From contig NZ_VFPE01000003.1 in NCBI RefSeq assembly GCF_006783905.1, forward strand, positions 62,001-126,000: DNA of 64,000 nucleotides. Direction: 5' to 3'. The DNA is from Microbacterium kyungheense (GTDB lineage Bacteria > Actinomycetota > Actinomycetes > Actinomycetales > Microbacteriaceae). Under the pieces are notes generated by a model. It was given only the letters and a program-made list of their open reading frames with translations. It was not told the DNA's origin and ran no database searches. The position numbers and the translations under genes were made by a program. Shown one piece after another: positions 53,481-61,570 of the stretch; positions within the stretch are counted from its first letter, which is position 1; each line of letters opens with the position of its first letter.

Positions 53481-54601
53481 GAATCGACAGGGTCCGCCTC
53501 TTCGAGGCGAGCCTGCCCCTCGTCCACAGCTTCGAGACGAGCTCCCACCGCAAGTCGGGACTCACTCACGTCCTGGTCGAGGCGACCGACGCCGATGGAC
53601 GCGTGGGCTGGGGCGAGATCGCTTCGCCCGCCGACCCGTTCTACGGTCCCGAGACGACGGCCACGGCATGGACCATTGCCGAGCGCTATCTGGTGCCCGC
53701 CGTGATCGGGTCGGTGTGGGACGTCCCCGAGCAGCTCGAGGAAGGCTGGCATCGCATCCGCGGGCACGAGTTCGCGAAGGCCGGCTTCTCGATCGCGGCG
53801 TGGGACCTGTACTCGAGATCGGCCGCGCGCTCCCTCTCCAACGCCCTGGGAGGCACGCGCGCCGACGTGGTCGCGGGGGTCTCACTCGGCATCGAGCCCA
53901 CGCTCGACCATCTGCTCGTGCAGGTCGCCCGGCAGGTCGAGGCGGGGTATGCGCGGGTCAAGCTGAAGGTCGCCCCGGGCTGGGACGTCGAGCCCGTGCG
54001 CGCCGTGCGGTCGGCGTATCCGGATCTCGATCTGCATGTCGACGCGAACGGCGCCTACGCCGACACGGCCGACACCTCCGCGGTGATGCGGAAGCTCGAC
54101 GCGCACGGCCTCACGATGATCGAGCAGCCGTACGCGCCGCGCGACTTCGTCGCACATGCCCGGCTGCAGGCGACACTGTCGACGCCGATCTGCCTGGACG
54201 AGTCGATCGTCGACCTCGCGGACCTGCAGACCATGCTGACCCTCGACGCCGGCCGCATCCTGAACATCAAGGTCTCGCGCATGGGCGGTCTCACCGCCGC
54301 GCGTCGCGCGCACGACATCGCCCACAGCGCCGGGGTCCCGGTGTGGTGCGGCGGGATGCACGAGTTCGGGGTGGGTAGGGCGGCGAACGTCGCCCTGTCG
54401 TCGCTGCCGAACTTCACGCTGCCCTCGGACGTCTCGGGCTCCGACAAGTACTACGCGCGCGACGTCGTGGTGCCGCCGATCCTCGCCCACGGCGGAGTCG
54501 TCCCGGTCCCCACCGCGCCGGGTCTCGGTCACGAGGTCGACGTGGACTGGGTGCGCGAGAACTCCGCGCGCACGCTCGACACCATGGCCGCGGCCCTCTG
54601 A
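53477..54601 (+). CDS. N-acylamino acid racemase (enolase superfamily, NSAR/OSBS group)
   Basis: 374 residues from a GTG overlapping the SIS stop. All catalytic residues of the muconate lactonising subgroup are present: K162-x-K164 (RVKLKVAPGWD), metal ligands D189, E216 and D241, and base K265 (NIKVSRMGG). GGMHEFGVGRAAN near the C-terminus matches N-succinylamino acid racemases. It interconverts N-acyl D- and L-amino acids. GNAT before and M20 divergent complete the pathway. Dipeptide epimerase is the main alternative. Confidence 0.87.
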   Translation: MRIDRVRLFEASLPLVHSFETSSHRKSGLTHVLVEATDADGRVGWGEIASPADPFYGPETTATAWTIAERYLVPAVIGSVWDVPEQLEEGWHRIRGHEFAKAGFSIAAWDLYSRSAARSLSNALGGTRADVVAGVSLGIEPTLDHLLVQVARQVEAGYARVKLKVAPGWDVEPVRAVRSAYPDLDLHVDANGAYADTADTSAVMRKLDAHGLTMIEQPYAPRDFVAHARLQATLSTPICLDESIVDLADLQTMLTLDAGRILNIKVSRMGGLTAARRAHDIAHSAGVPVWCGGMHEFGVGRAANVALSSLPNFTLPSDVSGSDKYYARDVVVPPILAHGGVVPVPTAPGLGHEVDVDWVRENSARTLDTMAAAL

Positions 54602-54614
54602 CCGAAAGGACGCC

Positions 54615-55496
54615 GTGCTCCCCCTCACCCTCCACCGCCTCGACCTCGCCTCCGACGCGGACCCGGCGGACTGCCTGATCCGCATCGAGCCCGGCGACGG
54701 GCTGCTTACCGCCACCGACCTGGCCGCGACGCGCGGTGACGGCATCTTCGAGACCATCGTCGTGGTGGACGGCGTCCCTCAGGCGATGGCGGCGCACCTG
54801 GATCGCTTCGAGCGGTCCGCGGCCATGCTCGACCTTCCGGCGCCGCGCCGGGAACTGTGGCTGGCGGCGGTCCTCGCGTCCGCCGAGGCTTTGCGGGAGC
54901 ACACCGCCCGTGGCGCGGTGAAGTTCGTGATGTCGCGGGGCGACGAGGCGCACCCGGCGGCGCCGAGCGGCTGGGCGCTCGGCTTCGCCCCCCACAGCCG
55001 TTCCGCGGCGGGTGCGCCCGAGGTCGACGTCGTGCTGCTGGACCGCGGGTACCGCCATGACGTGGCTCAGACGTCCCCCTGGTTGCTGCAGGGGGCCAAG
55101 ACCCTCTCGTACGCCGTCAACATGGCGGCCTTGCGCGAGGCCCGCCGCCGTGGCGCGCAGGACGTCATCTTCACGAGCATCGACGGGTTCGTCCTGGAGG
55201 GACCCAACTCCACGGTCGTCGCGCGCATCGACGGGGTCTACGTCACTCCGCCGACAGACCTCGGCCTGCTCCCGGGAACGACCCAGTCCGACGTGTTCGC
55301 CGCGCTGGAGGGCTGGGGCGAGCTGGTGACGACCCGTCGCATCGAGGTCGGCGAGCTTCGCCGCGCGGACGCCCTCTGGCTATGCTCGAGCACCCGCGGC
55401 GCCGCGCCGGTGCGCTCGCTGGACGGCCGGCCGCTCACGGTCGACATCGAGATGAGCGACCGCATCAACGACGCGCTCGACGCACGGAAGGCGTAG
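54615..55496 (+). CDS. Class IV PLP-dependent enzyme (aminodeoxychorismate lyase/D-amino acid transaminase fold)
   Basis: 293 residues from a GTG with GAAAGGA upstream. PLP Lys in LLQGAKTLSYAVNMAALREA (about 162), and the phosphate-binding region near LPGTTQSDV. GDGIFETIVVVDG near residue 48 is common to aminodeoxychorismate lyases and D-amino acid transaminases. The KTLSYA form resembles the lyases, but the neighbourhood of D-amino acid enzymes makes a D-aminotransferase plausible. Confidence 0.75.
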   Translation: MLPLTLHRLDLASDADPADCLIRIEPGDGLLTATDLAATRGDGIFETIVVVDGVPQAMAAHLDRFERSAAMLDLPAPRRELWLAAVLASAEALREHTARGAVKFVMSRGDEAHPAAPSGWALGFAPHSRSAAGAPEVDVVLLDRGYRHDVAQTSPWLLQGAKTLSYAVNMAALREARRRGAQDVIFTSIDGFVLEGPNSTVVARIDGVYVTPPTDLGLLPGTTQSDVFAALEGWGELVTTRRIEVGELRRADALWLCSSTRGAAPVRSLDGRPLTVDIEMSDRINDALDARKA

Positions 55497-55500
55497 CACC

Positions 55501-57321
55501 ATGATCCCCGTCGTCGACGGCCACAACGACCTCGCCTGGGCGCGCCGTGAGCGCTTCGGCTATACGACGGACGGGCTCGACGCCGTCGTCCCAGGTCTGC
55601 ACACCGATCTCCCGCGCCTGGCCGCCGGCGGTGTGGGCGGCCAGTTCTGGTCGGTGTGGGTCGACCCGGTCCTCCCCGGTGCGGAGCAGGTGACCGCCAC
55701 GCTCGAGCAGATCGACTTCGTCCACCGGTTCGTGGCCGCCTATCCCGACCGGCTGCGCCTCGCCCGCACGGCGGAGGACGTTCGTGCCTGCATCCGGGAG
55801 GGTCGCATCGCCTCGCTGATCGGCGTCGAGGGCGGTGCGCAGATCGACGGATCGCTCGCCGTCCTGCGCCAGTACGCGCGCCTCGGGGCGCGCTATCTCA
55901 CGCTGACGTGGTCGCGCACGATCGACTGGGCCGATTCGGCGACCGACGACGCCCGCCACGGCGGGCTGACCGCGTTCGGACGCGACGTGGTGCGGGAGCT
56001 GAACCGGATCGGCGTGCTGGTGGATCTCGCCCACGTCTCGCCGCAGACGATGCGCGATGCGCTCGAGGTGAGCACGCGGCCCGTCATCGTCAGCCACTCC
56101 GCCGCGTACGCATTGTGCCCGCATCCGCGCAACGTTCCGGACGACGTGCTGCGTACCATCGGCGCGCAGAACGGTGTCGTCATGGTCGCCTTCGTCCCGT
56201 CGTTCCTCTCCCCCGCCCGCCACGCGTGGGTCCAGGCCGGCGAGCAGGGTGTTGCGCCCCCCGTCGGCATCGCGGACCTGGCCGATCACATCGAGCACGT
56301 GAAGGACGTCGCCGGCGTGCACGCCGTGGGGCTCGGCGCCGACTACGACGGCACCGACGCGATGCCTTCGGGACTCGAAGACGTGTCGCGCTACCAGGAC
56401 CTGTTCAGCGAGCTCCGCCGACGCGGCTGGTCCGAGTCCGACCTGCAGTCGCTCGCGCACGGCAACGTGCTCCGCGTCCTGGAAGCCTCCGACGCGGATC
56501 ATCTCGCGTTCCTGGCCGGGACCGCCGCGCCTCCGGCGCCTGCCGCGGTGGGCCCCGCAGTGGATGCCGCCGACCGCGCGATCGCTGCCGCTTCCGAGCC
56601 GCCTCGCGTCCTGATCGTCGTCAACGCGGCGACGTCAGGACCACGACGCCTGGGCGCGTGGCTGGCGGAGGAGGATGTCGTCACCGACGAGGTGCTGGGC
56701 GAGCAGGGCCTTCCGCAGAGCCTCGACGGCTACGCCGGCCTGGTGATGCTGGGCGGTGGGCTGATGCCGGACGACGACGACCGTGCGCCCTGGCTGGCTC
56801 AGGAGCGGGCACTGGCACAGGCCGCCATCGACGCCGACCTGCCGACGCTGGGCATCTGCCTGGGCGGGCAGCTGCTCGCCCACGTCGCCGGCGGGGACGT
56901 GCGGGCGAAGTTCGGGCCCAGGGAGCGCGGCGCCACCCTCATCACCCCTTCGGACGCCGGTCGCGCAGATCCGCTGGCATCGGCCCTCGGCGAGGGCGCC
57001 CCGATGATCGAGAACCACCAGGACATGATCGCGGCGCTGCCGCCCGCGGCCATCCTGCTCGCGTCGAGCGCCGCCGTCGCCAATCAGGCGTTCCGGCTCG
57101 GCGAGCGCGTCTACGGCGTGCAGTTCCACCCCGAGGTGGGTGCCGAGGATCTGCTGCGATGGACGGAGCCGGTCACCCCTGTCCCCGGCGATCGCCCGGT
57201 CGCCGAGCTGATCGCCGAGGCGCGCCGCGTCGACGAGGAGAACACCCGCTCCGCCAGGGCGCTGGTCGCGGGCTTCGCGGACCACGTCAGGTCCTTCGCG
57301 GCGGCGCGGCGGCAGGCATGA
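55501..57321 (+). CDS. M19 membrane-dipeptidase-like domain fused to class I glutamine amidotransferase domain
   Basis: 606 residues. Residues 1 to about 345 are an M19 dipeptidase: H8 and D10 (DGHNDLAW), bridging Glu in LIGVEGG, His in VIVSHSAAYAL and GLGADYDGTD. M19 enzymes accept D-residues at the C-terminal position. After an Ala/Pro linker (345-372) comes a class I glutaminase domain with the triad C453 (GICLGGQLLA), H543 and E545 (GVQFHPEV). No synthase domain is attached, so the second half may hydrolyse gamma-glutamyl or amide bonds. No frameshift; ATGA overlap downstream. Confidence 0.85.
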   Translation: MIPVVDGHNDLAWARRERFGYTTDGLDAVVPGLHTDLPRLAAGGVGGQFWSVWVDPVLPGAEQVTATLEQIDFVHRFVAAYPDRLRLARTAEDVRACIREGRIASLIGVEGGAQIDGSLAVLRQYARLGARYLTLTWSRTIDWADSATDDARHGGLTAFGRDVVRELNRIGVLVDLAHVSPQTMRDALEVSTRPVIVSHSAAYALCPHPRNVPDDVLRTIGAQNGVVMVAFVPSFLSPARHAWVQAGEQGVAPPVGIADLADHIEHVKDVAGVHAVGLGADYDGTDAMPSGLEDVSRYQDLFSELRRRGWSESDLQSLAHGNVLRVLEASDADHLAFLAGTAAPPAPAAVGPAVDAADRAIAAASEPPRVLIVVNAATSGPRRLGAWLAEEDVVTDEVLGEQGLPQSLDGYAGLVMLGGGLMPDDDDRAPWLAQERALAQAAIDADLPTLGICLGGQLLAHVAGGDVRAKFGPRERGATLITPSDAGRADPLASALGEGAPMIENHQDMIAALPPAAILLASSAAVANQAFRLGERVYGVQFHPEVGAEDLLRWTEPVTPVPGDRPVAELIAEARRVDEENTRSARALVAGFADHVRSFAAARRQA

Positions 57322-58907
57322 CGATGCCGACCGCCGAGGTCCCGACCGTCGACCTGGCCGATCATGCGCGCGATGCCCTGTCGGATCGCCTCGACGCGGC
57401 GACGCTACGGCGGGCGCCGGCATCCATCGCCGCCGTCGTCGAGCGCGGCCACGTCGTCGCGGTGGCCGCACACGGCGAGCCGCGCCGCGACGGCGCCGTC
57501 ACGGCACGCAGCACCGTGTTCCGGATCGCGTCGATGTCGAAGAGCTTTCTGGCCGCGACCGCCCTCGCGCTGCGCGACGAAGGCGTGCTCGATCTCCACG
57601 CGCCCGCCGCCCAGTACGTGCCCGGCCTGGATCTCGCGCGCTTCGGCGACGACTCCCCGCGTCTCACGCTCGACGCCCTGCTGTCGAACCGCGGCGGGCT
57701 GGCCGAGGACAACGCGTGGGGCGACGAGCACCTCGGCTCGTCGCGCGCCGAGCTCGCCGCACTGGTCGCGGCAGGACTGCCCCTCGCCGCGCACCCGGGT
57801 GCCGAGTACCACTACTCCAACCTCGGCATCTCGTTCCTCGGCCGCGCGATCGAGGCCGTCACCGGCCGCGACGTCGAAGACGTCGTCCGTGAGCGCCTCC
57901 TCGACCCGCTCGGCCTGCGCGCCACCCGCGCCGATGCCGGACTCTACGACGAACATGCCGACCTCGCGGCCGGCTTCCGCACGTTCGACGACGGACTCAC
58001 CTTCCGCCCCGAGCCGTATGTCGGCTCGGGCGCCCTGGCGTGCATCGGCAGCCTCTTCAGCACCGTCGACGACATCGCGACGTGGATGCACTTCCTCGGA
58101 TCCGCGTTCGACGAGACCTCGGCCCCCTCGCACCTGCTGAGCGCGGCATCTCGTCGCGAGATGCAGACCGCCCGCACGATGATCCCGGTGAGCGAACGAT
58201 CGTCGCCCGGACGCGAGCTCGACGGCGCAGGTTACGGGTACGGTCTCGTCGTGGAGCAGGACCGGAGGTTCGGGCGCATGGTGCTGCACGCCGGCGGACT
58301 GCCGGGGTTCTCGTCGCACATGCGGTGGCATCCCGCCTCCGGGATCGGTGTGGTCGTCTTCGGAAACTCCGACGCGTACGGGGCGGGCGCTGTCGCCGCC
58401 GATGTCCTGCAGGGCGTGCTCACCCGTGTCCGTGCCCCGGCGGCGATCGTGCGTCCGTGGGCGGCGACCTGGGCCGCTGCAGCGCGGATCGACGGCCTCC
58501 TCGCCGACGGGCGACCGCTGTCGGAGGCATCCGATGTGCTCGCACGCAACGTGCTGCGGGACGTGCCGGAGGATGTGCGCCGGCGCCGGCTGTCGGAGGC
58601 GCTCGCCGAGACAGGACCGGTTCGCACGGATGCCGCACCCTTCGCGGCGCGCGTCCTCTCGGCCGCCGACCGCTCCGCCCTGCGGTGGGTCGTGCCCTGC
58701 GAGCGTGGTGCGCTCGTCTGCGACGTGCACATGATCGGCCTGGCCACACCTCTGGTCCAGGAGTTCGCCGTGCACGTCGCCGACGCGACCGGCATGAAGC
58801 CGCGGGGAGAGACCGCGCGCGCGACCGACCACCACCGCGTCGCACCGCCGCCGGGGCCTCACCCTTTCGTGACGCTCCGCCACCGAACCGACCCCGAGGG
58901 ACGCTGA
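57318..58907 (+). CDS. S12 serine hydrolase (class C beta-lactamase/D-aminopeptidase fold)
   Basis: 529 residues. S72-x-x-K75 (ASMSKSFLA), Tyr-Ser-Asn in YHYSNLGIS, and HAGGLPGF (the KTG equivalent) are all present. The catalytic domain ends at about 365; the remaining 160 residues form an extra domain as in D-aminopeptidases and related esterases. No signal peptide. Likely releases D-residues or cleaves D-peptide bonds. Overlaps the M19 fusion gene by ATGA. Confidence 0.82.
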   Translation: MTMPTAEVPTVDLADHARDALSDRLDAATLRRAPASIAAVVERGHVVAVAAHGEPRRDGAVTARSTVFRIASMSKSFLAATALALRDEGVLDLHAPAAQYVPGLDLARFGDDSPRLTLDALLSNRGGLAEDNAWGDEHLGSSRAELAALVAAGLPLAAHPGAEYHYSNLGISFLGRAIEAVTGRDVEDVVRERLLDPLGLRATRADAGLYDEHADLAAGFRTFDDGLTFRPEPYVGSGALACIGSLFSTVDDIATWMHFLGSAFDETSAPSHLLSAASRREMQTARTMIPVSERSSPGRELDGAGYGYGLVVEQDRRFGRMVLHAGGLPGFSSHMRWHPASGIGVVVFGNSDAYGAGAVAADVLQGVLTRVRAPAAIVRPWAATWAAAARIDGLLADGRPLSEASDVLARNVLRDVPEDVRRRRLSEALAETGPVRTDAAPFAARVLSAADRSALRWVVPCERGALVCDVHMIGLATPLVQEFAVHVADATGMKPRGETARATDHHRVAPPPGPHPFVTLRHRTDPEGR

Positions 58908-60487
58908 TGGCGACGACCCTGTTCCGACATCCCAGAATCCATCTGCTCGACGGCCGTGGCGGCACCGCCGAGGCGATGCTGGTCGTCGACGGCATGATCG
59001 CCGCGATCGGCGCGGCGGATGCCGTCCGCGCCGAGGCACCGACGGGCACGGTCGTGCGCGATCTGCCGGGCGATGCCGTGGTGGCGGGATTCCACGACGC
59101 GCACATCCACACCGCGAGCCTCGCACGCAGTCTCGAGCAGCTCGATGTGCGCGAGGCTCGCAGCCTCGCCGACGCGCTCGGCCGCATCGCCGCGCACGTG
59201 CGCGCTCGGCCGGGTGACGGCTGGGTAGTCGGGGGGAGGTGGGACGCGAATGGGTGGCCGGACGGGCCGCCCACCCGTGCGGCTCTCGACGCCGTGGCGC
59301 CGGATCGTCCCGTCTGCCTGTCGAGCGTGGACGGGCATTCGGCGTGGGTGAACGGCGAGGCGCTCCGACGCGCCGGCGTCGACGCCTCCACCCCTGACCC
59401 GGTCGGCGGACGCATCGAACGCGACGAGACCGGCACTCCGACGGGGCTCCTCCGCGAGACCGCGGTCGACGCCATCGCGACGAGGGCCGCGCACGAGTCG
59501 CCCAGTGACCTGACCACCCTGCTCGACCGTGCCCAGCGGCTGCTGCTGTCGGAGGGGGTGACACACGTCACGGACTTCGACGGCGAGGACGCACGCGAGG
59601 CCCTCCTCCAGCTGAAGGATGCCGGCCGGCTGCGGCTGCGCGTGCACAAGGGCACGCCCGCCGACGCGTTGGAGGCGGCCATCGCGTCGGGCCGCCGCAC
59701 CGGGGCCGGCGACGACTGGTTCACGGACGGGCCGGTCAAGCTGTTCTCGGACGGGGCGCTCGGATCGCACACCGCCCATATGGGCGAAGACTTCGACGGA
59801 GAGCCGGGCAACCACGGCATCGAGGTGCTGGATCCGCAGGAGCTCGACCGGCTCGTCGGAAGAGCTGTCGCCGCGGGGATCGCCGTGGCCACCCACGCGA
59901 TCGGCGATCAGGCGAACGCGCGCGTGCTGGACGCCTACGCCCGCGCGCATCCGGCCGCCGTCCGCGCCGGTCTGCGGCTGCGGGTCGAGCACGCGCAGCA
60001 CCTGGCCCCGGGGGACGTGGCCCGCTTCGCGCGCCTCGGCGTCATCGCCTCGCAGCAGCCCACCCACTGGGCGAGCGACATCCCGCTGGTGTCGCGGCTC
60101 CTGCACGGCCGTGACCTCGACAGCTATGCGTGGGCGGCGCTGCGCGACGCCGGTGCCGTCGTCGCCTTCGGCTCCGATGCGCCGGTCGAGCCGTCGGCGC
60201 CGCTGCGCGGCATCCGCGACGCCCTCATCCGCAGCACTCCCGCCTCGCCCAACGGGCCGGAGGACGGAGTCCGCGCGCTGCGGGCTCAAGAGGCGCTGCT
60301 CGCCTACACCGCGGCGCCCGCGTACGCCGCGGGCCTCGACCATCGCGTCGGGCGCCTCGCGGTCGGCATGCTCGCCGATTTCGTCGTCCTCGACGGCGAT
60401 CCCGTCCGCGTCGACGCGGACGACATCGCCGGCATCCGCCCCTTGGCCACCGTCGTCGGAGGCGTGCCGGCATTCGGCCTGGACTGA
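58907..60487 (+). CDS. YtcJ-type metal-dependent amidohydrolase
   Basis: 526 residues. Composite beta domain at both ends and a TIM barrel with HxH in GFHDAHIHTA (about 61-70), VKLFSDGALGSHTA, THAIGDQAN, RVEHAQHL and final Asp in AFGSDAPVEP. The YtcJ group removes formyl or acyl groups or opens cyclic amides; substrates are poorly known. Here it could deacylate an N-acyl amino acid. The ATG overlaps the S12 stop. Confidence 0.82.
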   Translation: MATTLFRHPRIHLLDGRGGTAEAMLVVDGMIAAIGAADAVRAEAPTGTVVRDLPGDAVVAGFHDAHIHTASLARSLEQLDVREARSLADALGRIAAHVRARPGDGWVVGGRWDANGWPDGPPTRAALDAVAPDRPVCLSSVDGHSAWVNGEALRRAGVDASTPDPVGGRIERDETGTPTGLLRETAVDAIATRAAHESPSDLTTLLDRAQRLLLSEGVTHVTDFDGEDAREALLQLKDAGRLRLRVHKGTPADALEAAIASGRRTGAGDDWFTDGPVKLFSDGALGSHTAHMGEDFDGEPGNHGIEVLDPQELDRLVGRAVAAGIAVATHAIGDQANARVLDAYARAHPAAVRAGLRLRVEHAQHLAPGDVARFARLGVIASQQPTHWASDIPLVSRLLHGRDLDSYAWAALRDAGAVVAFGSDAPVEPSAPLRGIRDALIRSTPASPNGPEDGVRALRAQEALLAYTAAPAYAAGLDHRVGRLAVGMLADFVVLDGDPVRVDADDIAGIRPLATVVGGVPAFGLD

Positions 60488-60503
60488 CCGGAGAAGGCTC
60501 CCC

Positions 60504-61535
60504 GTGACATCTGACGAGACCCGCATCCGCCTGGCAGACCTCGGTGTCGGTGCAGGCGCGTTCGCCCGCGGTCGGCACAATGCCATCACCGACGTCCCCG
60601 GAGTGCGTGTGGGCCATGCCACGGTCCACAGTGACCGCCTTCACACCGGTGTGACCGCCATCGTCCCCATGGCGCTGGGCGCGGGCCGGCGCTCGCTGCC
60701 GGCGGGACTCGCCGTCGGGAACGGCTACGGCAAGCTCGTCGGCGCCACCCAGGTCGAGGAGCTCGGCGCGCTCGAGACGCCCGTGCTGCTGACGAGCACG
60801 CTGTCGGTGTTCCGTGTCGCGGACGCCCTGCTCGGGCACATGCTCGACCAGCCCGGCTACGAGCACTCGACCACCCTCAACCCGGTCGTGGGCGAGACGA
60901 ACGACGGCTTCCTGTCTGACATCCGTTCGCGCCCGCTCGGTGTCGCCCACGTGAAGGAGGCGCTGGACACCGCCGCCGCCGGGCCCGTCGAGGAGGGCAG
61001 CGTCGGCGCGGGTGCCGGAACGGTGGCGCTCGGCTTCAAGGGCGGCATCGGAACCTCGTCGCGCGCGGTTCCCGTCGGCGATGACACCTGCACCGTCGGC
61101 GCGCTCGTGCAGTCGAACTTCAGCGGCACGCTCTCGATCGCCGGGGTGCCCATGCCCGCCGAAGAGCTCATCTGCGCGCCACCGGCCGAGCCCATCGGCA
61201 ACTCGTGCATGATCGTCGTGGCGACGGATGCACCACTGGACGCACGTCAGCTCACCCGCGGCGCGCGCCGGGCGATCTTCGCGTTGCGCGGGGTCGGCTC
61301 GGACTTCTCCCAGGGCAGCGGTGACTACGCGATCGCGTTCTCCGTCGGGACAGGGATGCCGCCGGCCGACGCCGACCTGTCGCCGCTGTTCCACGCGACA
61401 CTCGACGCCGTCGAGGAGGCGCTCGTCAACTCGATCCTGATGGCGACGACGCAGGTGCACGCCGACGGGAACTCGGCCCGTGCCATCCCGCTCGACGGTG
61501 TCCGCGCGCGGCTCGCGGCGGCCGGGGTGGTCTGA
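60504..61535 (+). CDS. P1-family (DmpA/BapA-type) aminopeptidase
   Basis: 343 residues from a GTG with GAGAAGG upstream. ITDVPGVRVGHATV opens the fold; NGYGKLVGATQVEELG and VVGETNDGFLSDI line the site. The self-cleavage site is Asn233-Ser234 in IGNSCMIVVATDAPL, where Ser becomes the N-terminal nucleophile. Family members take D-amino acids or beta-residues from peptide N-termini. Last gene of the operon. No signal peptide. Confidence 0.88.
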   Translation: MTSDETRIRLADLGVGAGAFARGRHNAITDVPGVRVGHATVHSDRLHTGVTAIVPMALGAGRRSLPAGLAVGNGYGKLVGATQVEELGALETPVLLTSTLSVFRVADALLGHMLDQPGYEHSTTLNPVVGETNDGFLSDIRSRPLGVAHVKEALDTAAAGPVEEGSVGAGAGTVALGFKGGIGTSSRAVPVGDDTCTVGALVQSNFSGTLSIAGVPMPAEELICAPPAEPIGNSCMIVVATDAPLDARQLTRGARRAIFALRGVGSDFSQGSGDYAIAFSVGTGMPPADADLSPLFHATLDAVEEALVNSILMATTQVHADGNSARAIPLDGVRARLAAAGVV

Positions 61536-61570
61536 CGACTGCTCCGGGCGCGCCGCTCACGGGTTGGTGG

